Shown here in pieces: positions 22,618-33,680 of a DNA stretch of 64,000 bases. The stretch covers positions 620,001 to 684,000 of the forward strand of contig FMBT01000297.1 of assembly GCA_900095095.1 (NCBI GenBank), read 5' to 3'. The notes beneath the pieces are model-generated. The model searched no databases. It saw nothing but the letters and a program-made list of their open reading frames with translations, and was not told where the DNA came from. The number at the start of each line of letters is the position of its first letter. Position 1 is the stretch's first letter. A program made the position numbers and the translations under genes. Origin of the DNA: Fragilariopsis cylindrus CCMP1102 (taxonomy: Eukaryota > Bacillariophyta > Bacillariophyceae > Bacillariales > Bacillariaceae).

Positions 22618-25137
22618 ATGTCTTTGCAACAAGCATTTACCCACCTCTCAGCGGGGGAACGCGAGAGGATGCTGATGGAAATTCATCCAAAAGCATCAGG
22701 AGCAATGGTTGCTCAATCAGCAAGAGATTCCATCACCCATGAGTGGTGCGGATTTACGAATCCTGACCAGCGACAAGCCGCAACTGCGGGAGGAGAGATC
22801 GCAGGGTTTGTGTTTGTGGAAGACACTGAAACTTTGTCCACGGTCTCATGTGTTACGACCGTGCCAACAGTCAACAAGGCAATCGAGTATTACGGTGGCC
22901 AACGGGGCGACGACATTTCTCAAGCAGAAACAGGCTATTTCGGAAGAAAAGACATCTGTGGAAGCGTCCTGGTACCGATGCTGAAGTCTGAGGCAACAGA
23001 GCTCAAGTTCCTCTACGACGAGCACGACTTGAGTACGGAATACTCCGGTACAAGATCAACATCCATGATGTTCAAGTGGCCAAACGACAAAGGACTCGAC
23101 GACTACTTCGAGGTTACCGAAGCAGGCGACATAGTGGTGCTCGCTTCTATGCCGGCAGTAATGCCATATGCATTCGGAGCAAAACCAGTGGAAGGAAAGA
23201 TTGAAGATAGCGCAACTACCTACGCTGAAATGGACAACAGTATGGGTGAGGGACTGAACTTGAAAGCAGTCTACAACGCAATCCTATTGCTGAAGGAGAA
23301 CGGTGGTCATTCCTTCCACGTCACCGCAGACGGTGATGATAAAGGAGGAATGAACTTCACGCTTATCAACAGCGACTTCATCACGAGGATAGGAGGAAGA
23401 TCGGCATTAAAGGACACCATCTTTGGAAAGATTGACTACCTGGACCGTCGCTCGAGAGACGGGAAGAAGGTCAATTTAGGAGTAACTAAGTGGCAAGATG
23501 CATTTGCCATTAAGTGGATCGAAGAAAACCCAGAAGAAGCTAAAGCGTACGTGAAGATCAAACCGGTAGGCGGATCTGGGAAGGAAGCGACCACAAGAAC
23601 AAAAAGGACATCATTCCGGTCGTCGGACTCTGAGGAGGAAGACTTAGCCAAAGAGACGCCCAAGCGTATCAAGAAGGGTATCTCAAAACCTAGGGCAATC
23701 GGCAAGATGGGCCTAGAACTGCTACTTAGCAGCCATGACGATGATGAAACTCTCGTTCCGGGACAGGTCAACGATCTTTTGGAAGGAGGTTTTCAAGCAA
23801 AGGAGGATCTAACGAACCAGATGTACGAAGGTCACCGAGAGGCAAAGATCCTAATCCTTACGGACTACGATCAGAGCGCATATAGGAACTTAGTGCTACC
23901 ACCCATGACAAAGGTGTTCATGGGAGCATTGCTGAGCGGTCATTGGTCAACGGTCGACCCTTACGCCGACAAGAAAGGATCTCTATCGCTAGGTGCATAC
24001 TTCCCGCTGGAAGATCAGGCTAGGAAGACCATCGAGGATAACATCGACGAAGCGCAGGCTGACATCGACGTGGAGCAAGCAACCCACAATCGTACGAAGA
24101 TTCAAACCACTCTTCACAAATCATGGGCTTTCAAGAACATGTGGCAGCTAGTTACGGCGCTGAAAGGCTTCAATGCGGAGCTTCTCATCGCATCGAAAAA
24201 GTGCAAGATACGGAAGGATACAGCCTTGGACAGCACAACCAAACCTTTATTGTGTCTATATAACGAGGTTATCATCAGCACAATGGAAAGCAAAAAAGGG
24301 ATTGATTGGTACAAAGGTTTCAAATCGGACCACAGTCACCTCGCAGTATCTATGGCACACAAAATCGGTGCCTGCCTCGCTAAAATATGCAACGGAGCAT
24401 TCGACTACAGCACCAATTTAGCAGCTCAGAATGGTACGATGCCCGCAGAGGACTCGGAATTCATGAGAGGATTGGCAAACTATCCGCAATTCCATACCAT
24501 GTTTCAGGAACTGGTACAAGGAGGTGACGTGGGTGCATTTGGACATGCAACCACGCTCTACAAGATAGCTTTCCCCACACCACCACCAAGTAATGGAGGG
24601 GGAGGCGGCCGAAACCAAGGAGGAGGCAGCGGCAGAAACGGCAATGTCCAACAGCAACAAGCTGGTGGTCGGGGAAGAGGAGGAAGAGGAGGTGGTGGAG
24701 GCGGTAGAGGCCAAGGAGAGGCCACCACTAACCTTCATAACAATCCATCGGGCCTTACAGCACCAAAGCTCTTTGTCAGGAGCAACCCGGGAGGGGAACT
24801 CAGTTTCAGGGATATCAGATTCCCATCCGTCAGATGCAACGGAAATGTGGGCTTCCTCTGCGGAGCAGCTCACATAGTAGGCATGAACTGCACCAGGCCA
24901 CAGTGCAGATTCCTGCACCTTCCTGTAAATGGTTTAGAAGCATTGGACACGATAGGCAGGGAGAGGGTAAACCTCTGCATACGCAACTCGACCGCACTCG
25001 ACCATGTCAGAGGGCAGCAAGCTCCTACCGCAACAGGAGCAGGTACCGGAGGAACAGCAGCAAGTGGCGCAACTGTACCACCGGGAGGGGGAGCATCAGT
25101 AATCAGTAACATTACGGGTACGTCCAATCCAAACTGA
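22618..25137 (+). CDS. Gag-like protein of YR element 1
   Basis: An 839-residue protein from ATG 22618. It has no CCHC zinc knuckle. The N-terminal two thirds is mixed alpha/beta with a charged hinge near residue 325-355 (SSDSEEED). The C-terminal region has a Gly/Gln/Arg RGG-like tract (about residues 660-705), then a Cys/His cluster of C-x7-C-x9-C-x4-C-x3-H spacing ending NCTRPQCRFLH, probably a zinc-binding nucleic-acid module. Its position upstream of an RT/RH ORF supports a gag role. The stop TGA is followed two codons later by an in-frame TAA, so unlike element 2 simple readthrough to the RT frame is not possible. Confidence 0.7.
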   Translation: MSLQQAFTHLSAGERERMLMEIHPKASGAMVAQSARDSITHEWCGFTNPDQRQAATAGGEIAGFVFVEDTETLSTVSCVTTVPTVNKAIEYYGGQRGDDISQAETGYFGRKDICGSVLVPMLKSEATELKFLYDEHDLSTEYSGTRSTSMMFKWPNDKGLDDYFEVTEAGDIVVLASMPAVMPYAFGAKPVEGKIEDSATTYAEMDNSMGEGLNLKAVYNAILLLKENGGHSFHVTADGDDKGGMNFTLINSDFITRIGGRSALKDTIFGKIDYLDRRSRDGKKVNLGVTKWQDAFAIKWIEENPEEAKAYVKIKPVGGSGKEATTRTKRTSFRSSDSEEEDLAKETPKRIKKGISKPRAIGKMGLELLLSSHDDDETLVPGQVNDLLEGGFQAKEDLTNQMYEGHREAKILILTDYDQSAYRNLVLPPMTKVFMGALLSGHWSTVDPYADKKGSLSLGAYFPLEDQARKTIEDNIDEAQADIDVEQATHNRTKIQTTLHKSWAFKNMWQLVTALKGFNAELLIASKKCKIRKDTALDSTTKPLLCLYNEVIISTMESKKGIDWYKGFKSDHSHLAVSMAHKIGACLAKICNGAFDYSTNLAAQNGTMPAEDSEFMRGLANYPQFHTMFQELVQGGDVGAFGHATTLYKIAFPTPPPSNGGGGGRNQGGGSGRNGNVQQQQAGGRGRGGRGGGGGGRGQGEATTNLHNNPSGLTAPKLFVRSNPGGELSFRDIRFPSVRCNGNVGFLCGAAHIVGMNCTRPQCRFLHLPVNGLEALDTIGRERVNLCIRNSTALDHVRGQQAPTATGAGTGGTAASGATVPPGGGASVISNITGTSNPN

Positions 25138-25185
25138 GGAAGATAAAGAAGTACTACAACCACTCGAATAAGAGCTGTAGATAAA

Positions 25186-25221
25186 AATTGAATGACATGT
25201 TTTGTTCTTGAACAAAACGTA
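25186..25221 (+). repeat. Inverted-repeat partner of a site in the element 1 YR region
   Basis: About 36 nt here match the reverse complement of about 36251-36286 at 33 of 36 positions. Both copies contain a near-palindromic TTTTGT-(T/C)-CTTGAACAAAA core. The partner is inside coding DNA at the start of the YR ORF. Confidence 0.7.
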
Positions 25222-25317
25222 GATAAAATTGTTATTAAAAATGAACGTATATATAAAAAGATCACTCACATACATATTTTGTACTCATTATAAACACTGA
25301 TTATAGACAATATTGTA

Positions 25318-25850
25318 GTGAGCATTAAGGAACGAGACGAAACTCTCGAAGACAAACATAAAAGGCACTCGAACTGGTCGAGTAGAACAAAAGGACTACA
25401 CCGTCTACAACAGTTTGGAAGGGATATGACAAGACAAGTCTCCACACTTGGCCACATCCCGAAGCACATAATCCAAGCTTTCCCAAGCAAACAGAAAAAC
25501 GTGTCAACTAGCGCAAGTCTCGTATCGAGAATCTTAAGATCAGATACGGCCGTGTTACGAATGGGTATGGTATCGAAACATGTTTTGACGAAGAAACATA
25601 AAGCAACGTTCAGGCACCCAAAGAGGCTAGTGAAAGTAGCGACAATATTAGAAAAACAAGCAAGTCTGCAGAAAAAACAAGTATTGGCAGCACAAGCCGT
25701 ACGAGCGGCCAGCATAGCGAATACACCGCCTTCTATTGCTAGGAAAATGGTAGAAAAATTATCACGAGGTATGAGATCAGACCACACCATGCTCAATTCC
25801 ATCAAGAAGACGCTGGTAAAAGACAGAAAGGAAATATTCGAACAACTGCC
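25318..25850 (+). CDS. 5' part of element 1 RT-RNase H ORF, cut by copia A
   Basis: A Lys/Arg-rich, alpha-helical leader of the RT protein. The frame opens at about 25300, but the first ATG is at 25426; the start is therefore uncertain (GTG at 25318, an intron acceptor such as TTGTAG near 25312, or another route). It runs in frame to 25850, where copia A begins. It continues in frame at 33681 once one copy of the CTGCC target duplication is removed. No catalytic motif lies in this part. Confidence 0.6.
25846..25850 (+). repeat. Target site duplication of copia A (left copy)
   Basis: CTGCC here and at 33676-33680 flanks copia A directly. Five bp is the usual length for Ty1/copia insertions. 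Confidence 0.93.
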
Positions 25851-26241
25851 TGTTGAAATACAGTAATCGCAACGCCGTGGATATTGGTATGTTGCTTATT
25901 ACGTAATGCTTGAAGATACTAGGATGATATATAGGTTTGAATACTATGTATGGCTAGCTTATTAACTTGTTGTTATTATTTACCTATTGCATAAGTTCTA
26001 TAATAAATAATGACCAACATTGATTGACATCCGAGGTGCCGATGGAGGTGCTTACATTACATTAACGCAATGTAAGTACGACACATCTTTTCTCTTCAAT
26101 TATCAACCACACGATAATGCGCAGCATATATATATTTATTGTGAGGAAACAACATGCACAAGTGTCACGACGTACATGACATGACTTAAAATGACTGTTG
26201 TGAAAACCTCACGGGACCCATAAACAATTGAATCCCCAACA
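25851..26241 (-). repeat. 3' LTR of copia A (391 bp)
   Basis: Terminal TGTTG...CAACA repeat, matching 33285-33675 apart from one visible substitution at 26076. Confidence 0.95.
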
Positions 26242-26304
26242 CACTCCTACATTTGAATTGATGTATTAGCATCGATTCGAATGTAATCAACATGTCCCTT
26301 CCAT

Positions 26305-29300
26305 TCAATTAGAAAGGTCCTTGGCAGCAGCTGCCTTAGCATCATTGTACTCTTTATTACATTGTGCTATCGAATCCTCATCGTGGCCCATGAGGGAGTT
26401 ACGATGAGTTCTAAACAAGCTCCCCTGCAATGGCTTAGTCAAATAATCCGATACCATCTCCTTTGTGGGATGATATATCACACGAATGCTTCCTTCTTTG
26501 ATCTTACTTGTTACATAGAAGTACCGAATATTGATGTGTCTAGTTCTCTTGGTACTAGACGCTTGTCCATTGTTCTCGAGTTGTATTGTGCTCGTGTTGT
26601 CCTGTTGAATGACAACGTCTGAACCAATCTTGTTGAGGATTGAATCAGGATTAATTGACTTGAGTTGCTCGCCAACGAATAATTGAATCCATTCAATAAA
26701 ATTCATAGCGTCATCAACTCCAACCAATTCTGCCTCAGTGGAGCTCTTCGTGTTGATCTTTTGCTTTAAGGACATCGACATCAGTGCGCCCTGGCCCCAT
26801 GTTAACACAGCACCAGTATGACTTCTCATGTCTTTGTGTATAGCAAATGATGCGTCTACTGACCACAATAGTTTTCCACTTCCATCCCATCCCAACACGA
26901 GAGGAATGGATATTGTTAACCTCAGATATTTCATCACTCTGGTCAACTTTCGATAGTCAGAGCGTGTAGGGGCTTTGACTCGCGTGCAGAGGTAAGCAAC
27001 AGCCACTTGGAGATCTGGTCTTGCCCTCTTAGCAGCAAACAACAACCGAGCTGTCGATCGGTGGAAGAAATCTGCTTCTTTTTCATTCAATAGTTCTGAC
27101 TCCTCATCCACATCAAACAGATTATCACTAGCTGGTGTGGGAGCGGTTCCATTCATATCGCTTGGCATTTCGGCCAGTATGTCTTCTAGATAGTCATACA
27201 TAGTGAACTTAACCTTGTTCTTTTCACTATAGTCAATGGTTAGACCGAGGTAGTCATGTATGTCACCAGTGGTAGCTGATAATGGCTTCTTGATGGTACC
27301 AAATTCTTTGTTTACATCATCAAGTACTGCGTCTATTACAGATTGCTTCATGTGCGATATTTTCAAATCGTCCACATGAAATTGGATAGTGCATTGGTTC
27401 CCTTCAATCATTTTGTTGAAGGTACATCTATCATAGCAGTTTGGTTCATATCCCCATTCAATCAATTGTTTACTGAGCTTCTTGTAGAATAGGATAGCTC
27501 CAAGGAGCGTACCATATACAGCCTTGGTCAGTTTCGCATATACATATTCTTTTCCATTCCTCTCCACTATATTACGCTTGTATTTAGGATCAATGGCACA
27601 TATCATTGTCACCATTGCTCCTTCGAACTTGAGGTAACAGTCCTTATCAGCTGGGTAATCAGCCTGTAGGAAAGCGCCTGGTATATCACAGTGCGACCTT
27701 CCTGCCTTCAATAGCATCCATCAGACAGGATGTCATCAGAGCATATATAGATACAGTTGGTGAGCTGGATTCATCTTTTGATATGTATTCACGTTGGGGT
27801 CTTCCCATCCGCACATCCTCTTGCTTTAACCTTTCCACATCTTTTTCTTTTCAAGAACATAAGATAGTTTAGGGCTTCGAATCGTATTGAACGGCTTGCT
27901 TCTGATGGTAATACATCTTCACTGCTCCCATTCCTAGGAGGTTGTCATCAAGTCCTTCATGGTTGCTTCATATCCCAATGAGCCGAATTCCTTTAACCCC
28001 CTATTGAAACCATACTGTGGAGTTGATTTCGATGCCTCTACATGACTGTATGAGGCAATGGTGTTAAGGACGTATGCTTGCTTTGAATGTGCTAGGTTCC
28101 AATATGAACCCAGGTTCGAATCAAGCTCACGTGGAGCGGATGGTTCTTCTTCCTCTACTTCTTCTTCAGATGTACCATTAGTAATAATGTCATCTTCTGA
28201 TGCTATGTTGGATTGCATCATATCATCGTCGTCAAGATCATCTTCAATTAAGTTAGTATTATCTTCAACGATGATTCTTCTCTTCTTCTTCTTCTTCTTA
28301 TCCTTCCCACACTCCTGCTTTGACATTGAGTTAGCTAGATTCATGCCAGATCGGGTGCGACTTTCAAGGATAATAGGTTCCTCTTCATTTTCATTAAGAG
28401 TGTCCCTGTTGTGTTGCTGTATTGGATTCTGGAAGAAGTCGATTTGTGAGTCAGGGACATCACTGTCGCCACCAAACTGTTTTGAATCCGGATCTGATTC
28501 GATAACAGTCTTATCTTTTGTTTCCAGCTTCAGTTCTTTTTGAAGCTCCTCTCATATTCTTCATCCATTTTGAAATCAATATCAGAGGCATTACTGTCAT
28601 CATCATTGATCACATTAGCAGCAAAGTCGTCTAATGTGACTCTTCCATTGATGTCAGCAAATTCAATTCCTTCTGGTTGTCTTTCTTGTTCTCCAATCTC
28701 ATTACAGTATTGATCAGAGCTTCAGTAGTTGGAATGATTGTAACCCTGTTGACAGAAACGGGTTGTTGGTGCTCAGCTTGAACACCACTGACCACTGCCA
28801 TTGTCGGCACGACCGATGTACAGGGCATCGATAGATCTTTCTTCATCAGTGCTATTAGTTCCTCCGGTATGTCCTTGGACATATTGTCCTACCTTGACAG
28901 TAGGGCATCTGAATTTCTTTCCTGTTACTATTTCTCGTGGAGATAATATGGAATGGATGCCATTCTGTTTGGGTAGTGAGTTGATTAGCATTGTAACTCG
29001 GAGGACCATTTCAACTGTGAATCGCTTGGGAAGTTTCTTGTATGGCATCATCATTCTTACTGCTCTGATTCTTTCTTTAAGGAATCTAATTTGTCTTTCA
29101 ACAGTCTCAACATGCCTGTCAGCATCACATGTTGATAGAGTGATGTTGTATGGCTTGTCTTGTAGTTCATGTTTGATGCATTCGAATGCACCATCCGCTT
29201 CAATTGTTACAACCTTAAACACACTCCTACTTTTGTATGTTTGTACTATCTTCAGAATGCATGCCAGTATGGCATCTCGATTGTTCTTTCTAACACAGTA

Positions 29301-30859
29301 TGTTTGTATCAGCCCAATGTGCTTGGAGTGTGATATAAGAAACTTGATTCCGTTGATATGCATGATGTCAATTGCTAAGTGGATATTGGAGTATTCTTTC
29401 ATGATGAAAGATGGGATGTCTGTTACGTCATCCTCTCTTGGCATAATGCTCTTGTTCTTGACAGTCTTTCCTTTCATTGCTGGGACGTCAGGTCCAAATA
29501 TTTGTTTGGCAATACGTACATCCCTCCTTGTGAAAGGGCTGTTACCAATAACATTATGTTCAATTGCATTAGCCAGATCAAAGTCACTAGGGCATGCTAG
29601 TGCTTCTTGGAGATCCCTGACTTTTGCAGCTCTTCTACAATCGATTGCAGAAAAGTGTGCACTCTCCCCTTTTACAGTTTGATGTGCCATGACAATATGG
29701 TGGTCGTCATCGGTGGTGATATCAATACAGTACATCCCATTGGATGTCTTACCAAATCTGATATATGAACCGTCATCATTGAATACATATATTGCATTGT
29801 CAATGGCGCTGTCCATAACCACTCGCTTGGTATCAGTTAGCATGGCTAGTGATAGCAAGTTTGCTACTCCATTAGGATAGAAATAGTAACCGTCCGATGG
29901 GAGAGGCAGAGTGTCAAGGTCATCACACAGACGTCCAATATCCTTGATCTGGAATTTCGAATCTGTAGTCCGTACGGAAATAGAACTGTTCTCATCAGCT
30001 TGGATGTCAGCCAGGAGGAAGGCATCTTTGAAGATGTGAATAGTAGATCCGCTATCAATAGCAATGGTGGTCCGTGGGCCGACATGCTTACCCCCCCGCT
30101 CCTTGCTTTCGGTGATTGAATTGTAGCAGACAATTCAAATGCTGGAAGTAAATCAGAAACAAAGATAGGATCAGTTGTAACGGAAACAACTTGGTGATTA
30201 AGGACATAGGCACCGTCCCAAATCATACCACCAGTCCAGTAAGGAGAGATGGCATCATACCAAGTAATATCTTGACATGATGGGTCATCTATAGGATAGA
30301 TGACTGAAGTGGACGTATGTGTAGGGATACGAGGAATTTTGGATCGAGACTGGGTGCCAGCATGGGTTCGATCCTTGGTTCGGCTGTTATCATTCGCCAA
30401 ATGTGGGTTTGGCCCTGAGATAACAGAGTGCCTCTTATGGCTGCGTTTGCGCGCAAAGAAGACATGTAGGTGGCTTCCGGAGGAGGTCTTGTTGTTCTTG
30501 GAGTTGTGCTTTCTCGAGATGGATTTTGGACGCATCCCAATGATTGGATGGGTGAAAATATTAAGTCTAGAAAGCGTGTGCTCAAATCGTTGAAGCACAT
30601 TGTAGATCGGGGTGATGTAGTTAATTTTATTGAATATAATGGAATCGATCTCCATGATTGTTTCACCAGCTGTTATGATAGCGTCGCCAATTGCTTCACA
30701 CATATATGCAATGATTTTGCAATATGTGATCCAAACATTATTGTATAGCGAGTAACATGTATACCTGGGTAGTAATCCGGTGGAGAGTAGAAACCATCCT
30801 AAACAGATGGATGAATAGATTGTTTTAATCCATCCAGTATCATACGGATGATAGGGCAT
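26305..30859 (-). pseudogene. Copia A pol, frame-broken
   Basis: Same protease-integrase-RT-RNase H order as copy B, but the frame is interrupted by single-base deletions. One lies in a C/G run (7 bases at 30091-30097 where copy B has 8). Others lie near 28790, 28765, 28705, 28548, 27945, 27918 and 27690. Segments remaining open include 30859-29864 (hydrophobic N-terminus to protease), 29858-28773 (integrase) and 27717-26305 (RT-RNase H). At the A-run where copy B is broken (about 30535 here, four A) copy A is intact. Whether these are real mutations or uncorrected read errors cannot be told from sequence alone; substitutions are rare, which favours errors. Confidence 0.85.
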
Positions 30860-30870
30860 TCGGTCTTCCT

Positions 30871-33177
30871 TTAAGAACGGCCCTGACGAAAATCCGACGT
30901 ATCTAGGATTAAATTGAATCCATGGATAGTCATTATGTGGAATTTCGGTAACCCATGGCGTTGGAGCACAAGGTTTAGTGTATTATCGTTTAGTTTGGAC
31001 TCAAGCAACTCAACTGTGTTAACACCGCAGTTGACCAATTTTCGGGTCACTTTATTGATCCACCGATTGGGTTTGCGACGTCGTTGATTGATTGATACAG
31101 CCACCACTGTGTGGTGCAACAACACATGAGCTGCAGGAAAGAGCTCGCGTTCATCATCTGGACCAATTTCGGTGATCATTCGATCATATCGAGCAGAGTA
31201 GAACCTGATATGATCATAGTGTCTCTCTGTTTCTTCTTTGAGGTAGCGGACTGTATCACCATGTAGAGAAGTTTGATTGACATCCCTAAGTTGCTGACCT
31301 AGTCTTCTAGCGGCTTCTGCAATACTGCAGTCTTCAAAGAGTTCAGCCAGTGTTTCAGTATCACGAATGCCTGAGAGTTTCAATTTCTCACGGATAACAT
31401 CAGAGTAGTCAATGATGTGTTCAGGGGTAGGACTAACATATTCATAGCTGATGAGATCTGGCTCGTCGATACCATAGTGCTTGATTCGAACTGTTCCTGT
31501 ATTCTTAACACGTTGTGCTGTGAGGTAGACAACTGTTTCAAAGCCATGCGCCTTGTTGATGGTGATGGGGGATTTTCCAGTCTTAGGACGATTTCTGTTT
31601 TCATCAAGTTCACGATTCCATTCATCAGTGTCCCAGTCACTTGAATCACCATGTCGGTCTCCTGCATGGTCAATGTCAGAGTTACTGTCAAAATCAGTTG
31701 AATCTCCTGGACGTTCAGCGACATGAGCGCAGGTTACAAAATCTGGCTCATTGTCATCATAGATGTCATCGACATCTTGTAGTTGTGCAAAGCTTGCTCC
31801 AAAGAAACGATCATTATCAGCCTCTTTGGTGGCTTCAGCAATGACTGTCGCCATAACTGATGCATTGAATTCAACTGGACTGATGACATCCGGTGGCAGT
31901 TCTTCAATTGTTAGTTCTTGTTCTGGATCAGATAAGTTTTCTTCAGCCTCCTCTTGAATAGATGACACTGGATCCGGTACGGATGATGCTTCGTGATATG
32001 ACACGACAGCATCTTCAGTAGGTGCATTCTTTGCTGGTCCAGCAAAGGTTGATAGCAACGCTAGCGCGTCATTGATTGTATTGGGGTAACAATCGCCTTT
32101 AGCAGTAGAGTAAGTGGTCATTAAATGAGCTTTAAGATTCTTATTTAATGAATTCTTCACAATCAGTCGAGCGACAATTCGCTCTTCAACAAGTTTATCA
32201 TATGGTGCTTGATCTTCCGGTGTAAGCTTGAGATAAGCATCGAGAGTGACGGGTGCCGGAAGAGTTGATTGTAGTACCTTGTCAAATGAAGCTTGTCCGA
32301 ATGCGAACTTTCCACATGTGAATATAGCTGATTTGTATCGATCTTGTACTTGTTTTGAGAATGTGGAGTCATCTACATTAGCTGCCTGCTTGAAAGCAAT
32401 TGCAGCATGTAAGGTGTGGAGGTTTTGGAATTCTTGATCGACTTTAACAATGCCATTGGTTTGTGCACATACTGAACGGAGGATTTGTAAGAATCCTATT
32501 AAATCTTTTTCAGTTTCCACAAGAGCCATTCTCTTGTCGGCGCGACAGTAGGTGATGATAACATCCTCTACATTCCCAATCGCTGTACGATAGTATGCTT
32601 TGGAGAACCTGTCATAGTTATTCCAGTTGGCCTTTTGTATCTTTACATCGATGAAGTAGTTTGAATCCGTACTTTCCTTGAGGATAGGATCGAAACAGAC
32701 TAGTCTTTTCTCTCCAGTTGGTGTAGTAGTATCTGCACCCGTAGCATCTTTTTTGTAGATGGTAACGACGTTTGAATGTTGCAAAGGATCTGGTTTTGAT
32801 GTAACAAAATCAGATTCGATTTTAGCAACCAAGTCAAGGATAACTGAATCAAGTCCATAGGCTTTGTCGGCAGCTGCCGATCCTGCCAACGTGTTCTGGT
32901 ATGTTCGATATTGTCCCAGTAGATTGCCATTAGCTAATGCAATGACAGTTCCTTTCATAGGATTGGTACCGGAGGCTAAACCTTCAAACTTGGATTTCGC
33001 AACTTGTTGTTTCTTCTTGTTTGAGGCATTCGATGGATGATTTTTCTTCTTTTGGTTTGCTGTGTTCTTTGCAGCTGCAGCAGCAGCCTTCGCTTCCTTC
33101 TCTTTGGCAGAGAGGGCATTACCGGCGCCACCAGTTGTACTGGTGGTGTCAGCAGGTTTATTGTCGGTGACAGCCAT
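30871..33177 (-). CDS. Copia A gag
   Basis: A 768-residue protein whose translation appears identical to the gag of copy B; see that entry for domains. It is intact, although the pol of the same copy is broken many times. It is followed after 11 nt by the first ATG of pol in the -1 frame. Confidence 0.9.
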   Translation of the reverse strand: MAVTDNKPADTTSTTGGAGNALSAKEKEAKAAAAAAKNTANQKKKNHPSNASNKKKQQVAKSKFEGLASGTNPMKGTVIALANGNLLGQYRTYQNTLAGSAAADKAYGLDSVILDLVAKIESDFVTSKPDPLQHSNVVTIYKKDATGADTTTPTGEKRLVCFDPILKESTDSNYFIDVKIQKANWNNYDRFSKAYYRTAIGNVEDVIITYCRADKRMALVETEKDLIGFLQILRSVCAQTNGIVKVDQEFQNLHTLHAAIAFKQAANVDDSTFSKQVQDRYKSAIFTCGKFAFGQASFDKVLQSTLPAPVTLDAYLKLTPEDQAPYDKLVEERIVARLIVKNSLNKNLKAHLMTTYSTAKGDCYPNTINDALALLSTFAGPAKNAPTEDAVVSYHEASSVPDPVSSIQEEAEENLSDPEQELTIEELPPDVISPVEFNASVMATVIAEATKEADNDRFFGASFAQLQDVDDIYDDNEPDFVTCAHVAERPGDSTDFDSNSDIDHAGDRHGDSSDWDTDEWNRELDENRNRPKTGKSPITINKAHGFETVVYLTAQRVKNTGTVRIKHYGIDEPDLISYEYVSPTPEHIIDYSDVIREKLKLSGIRDTETLAELFEDCSIAEAARRLGQQLRDVNQTSLHGDTVRYLKEETERHYDHIRFYSARYDRMITEIGPDDERELFPAAHVLLHHTVVAVSINQRRRKPNRWINKVTRKLVNCGVNTVELLESKLNDNTLNLVLQRHGLPKFHIMTIHGFNLILDTSDFRQGRS

Positions 33178-33284
33178 TCTTGCAAGGTGATAGTAGTTGG
33201 AATACTAATAGGTATATCTTGTAAGGTGGTTGTTGTTATTGATTCGATTAATCTAATCAATGACTGTGATTATTTATTATAGAA

Positions 33285-33675
33285 TGTTGAAATACAGTAA
33301 TCGCAACGCCGTGGATATTGGTATGTTGCTTATTACGTAATGCTTGAAGATACTAGGATGATATATAGGTTTGAATACTATGTATGGCTAGCTTATTAAC
33401 TTGTTGTTATTATTTACCTATTGCATAAGTTCTATAATAAATAATGACCAACATTGATTGACATCCGAGGTGCCGATGGAGGTGCTTACATTACATTAAC
33501 GCAATGTAAATACGACACATCTTTTCTCTTCAATTATCAACCACACGATAATGCGCAGCATATATATATTTATTGTGAGGAAACAACATGCACAAGTGTC
33601 ACGACGTACATGACATGACTTAAAATGACTGTTGTGAAAACCTCACGGGACCCATAAACAATTGAATCCCCAACA
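33285..33675 (-). repeat. 5' LTR of copia A (391 bp)
   Basis: Same length as the other three LTR copies in the window. In element orientation it is followed directly (from 33284 downward) by the putative self-priming site. Confidence 0.95.
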
Positions 33676-33680
33676 CTGCC
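33676..33680 (+). repeat. Target site duplication of copia A (right copy)
   Basis: Second CTGCC copy, immediately after the terminal CAACA of the right LTR. Confidence 0.93.

Larger units (their letters stand above)
25851..33675 (-). mobile_element. Ty1/copia LTR retrotransposon, copy A
   Basis: A 7825-bp element read on the minus strand: 5' LTR 33675-33285, gag 33177-30871, pol 30859-26305, 3' LTR 26241-25851. The LTRs begin TGTTG and end CAACA. It is nearly identical to copy B at 46380-54211 (7832 bp) in inverted orientation. Its two 391-bp LTRs differ at one position I could see (26076 G versus the equivalent 33510 A), so it is young. Pol contains about ten single-base deletions relative to copy B but very few substitutions. 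It interrupts the element 1 RT ORF. Confidence 0.96.

Noticed and set aside
28095-28115. GGTTCGAATC, a tRNA T-loop-like string
   Set aside because: It is copia pol coding sequence (also in copy B); no acceptor, D or anticodon arm can be built around it.
28801-29682. 293-codon plus-strand frame opposite copia A integrase, and its twin at 50373-51254
   Set aside because: Mirror of a pol coding region, present in both copies only because the elements are identical; composition is that of antisense integrase.
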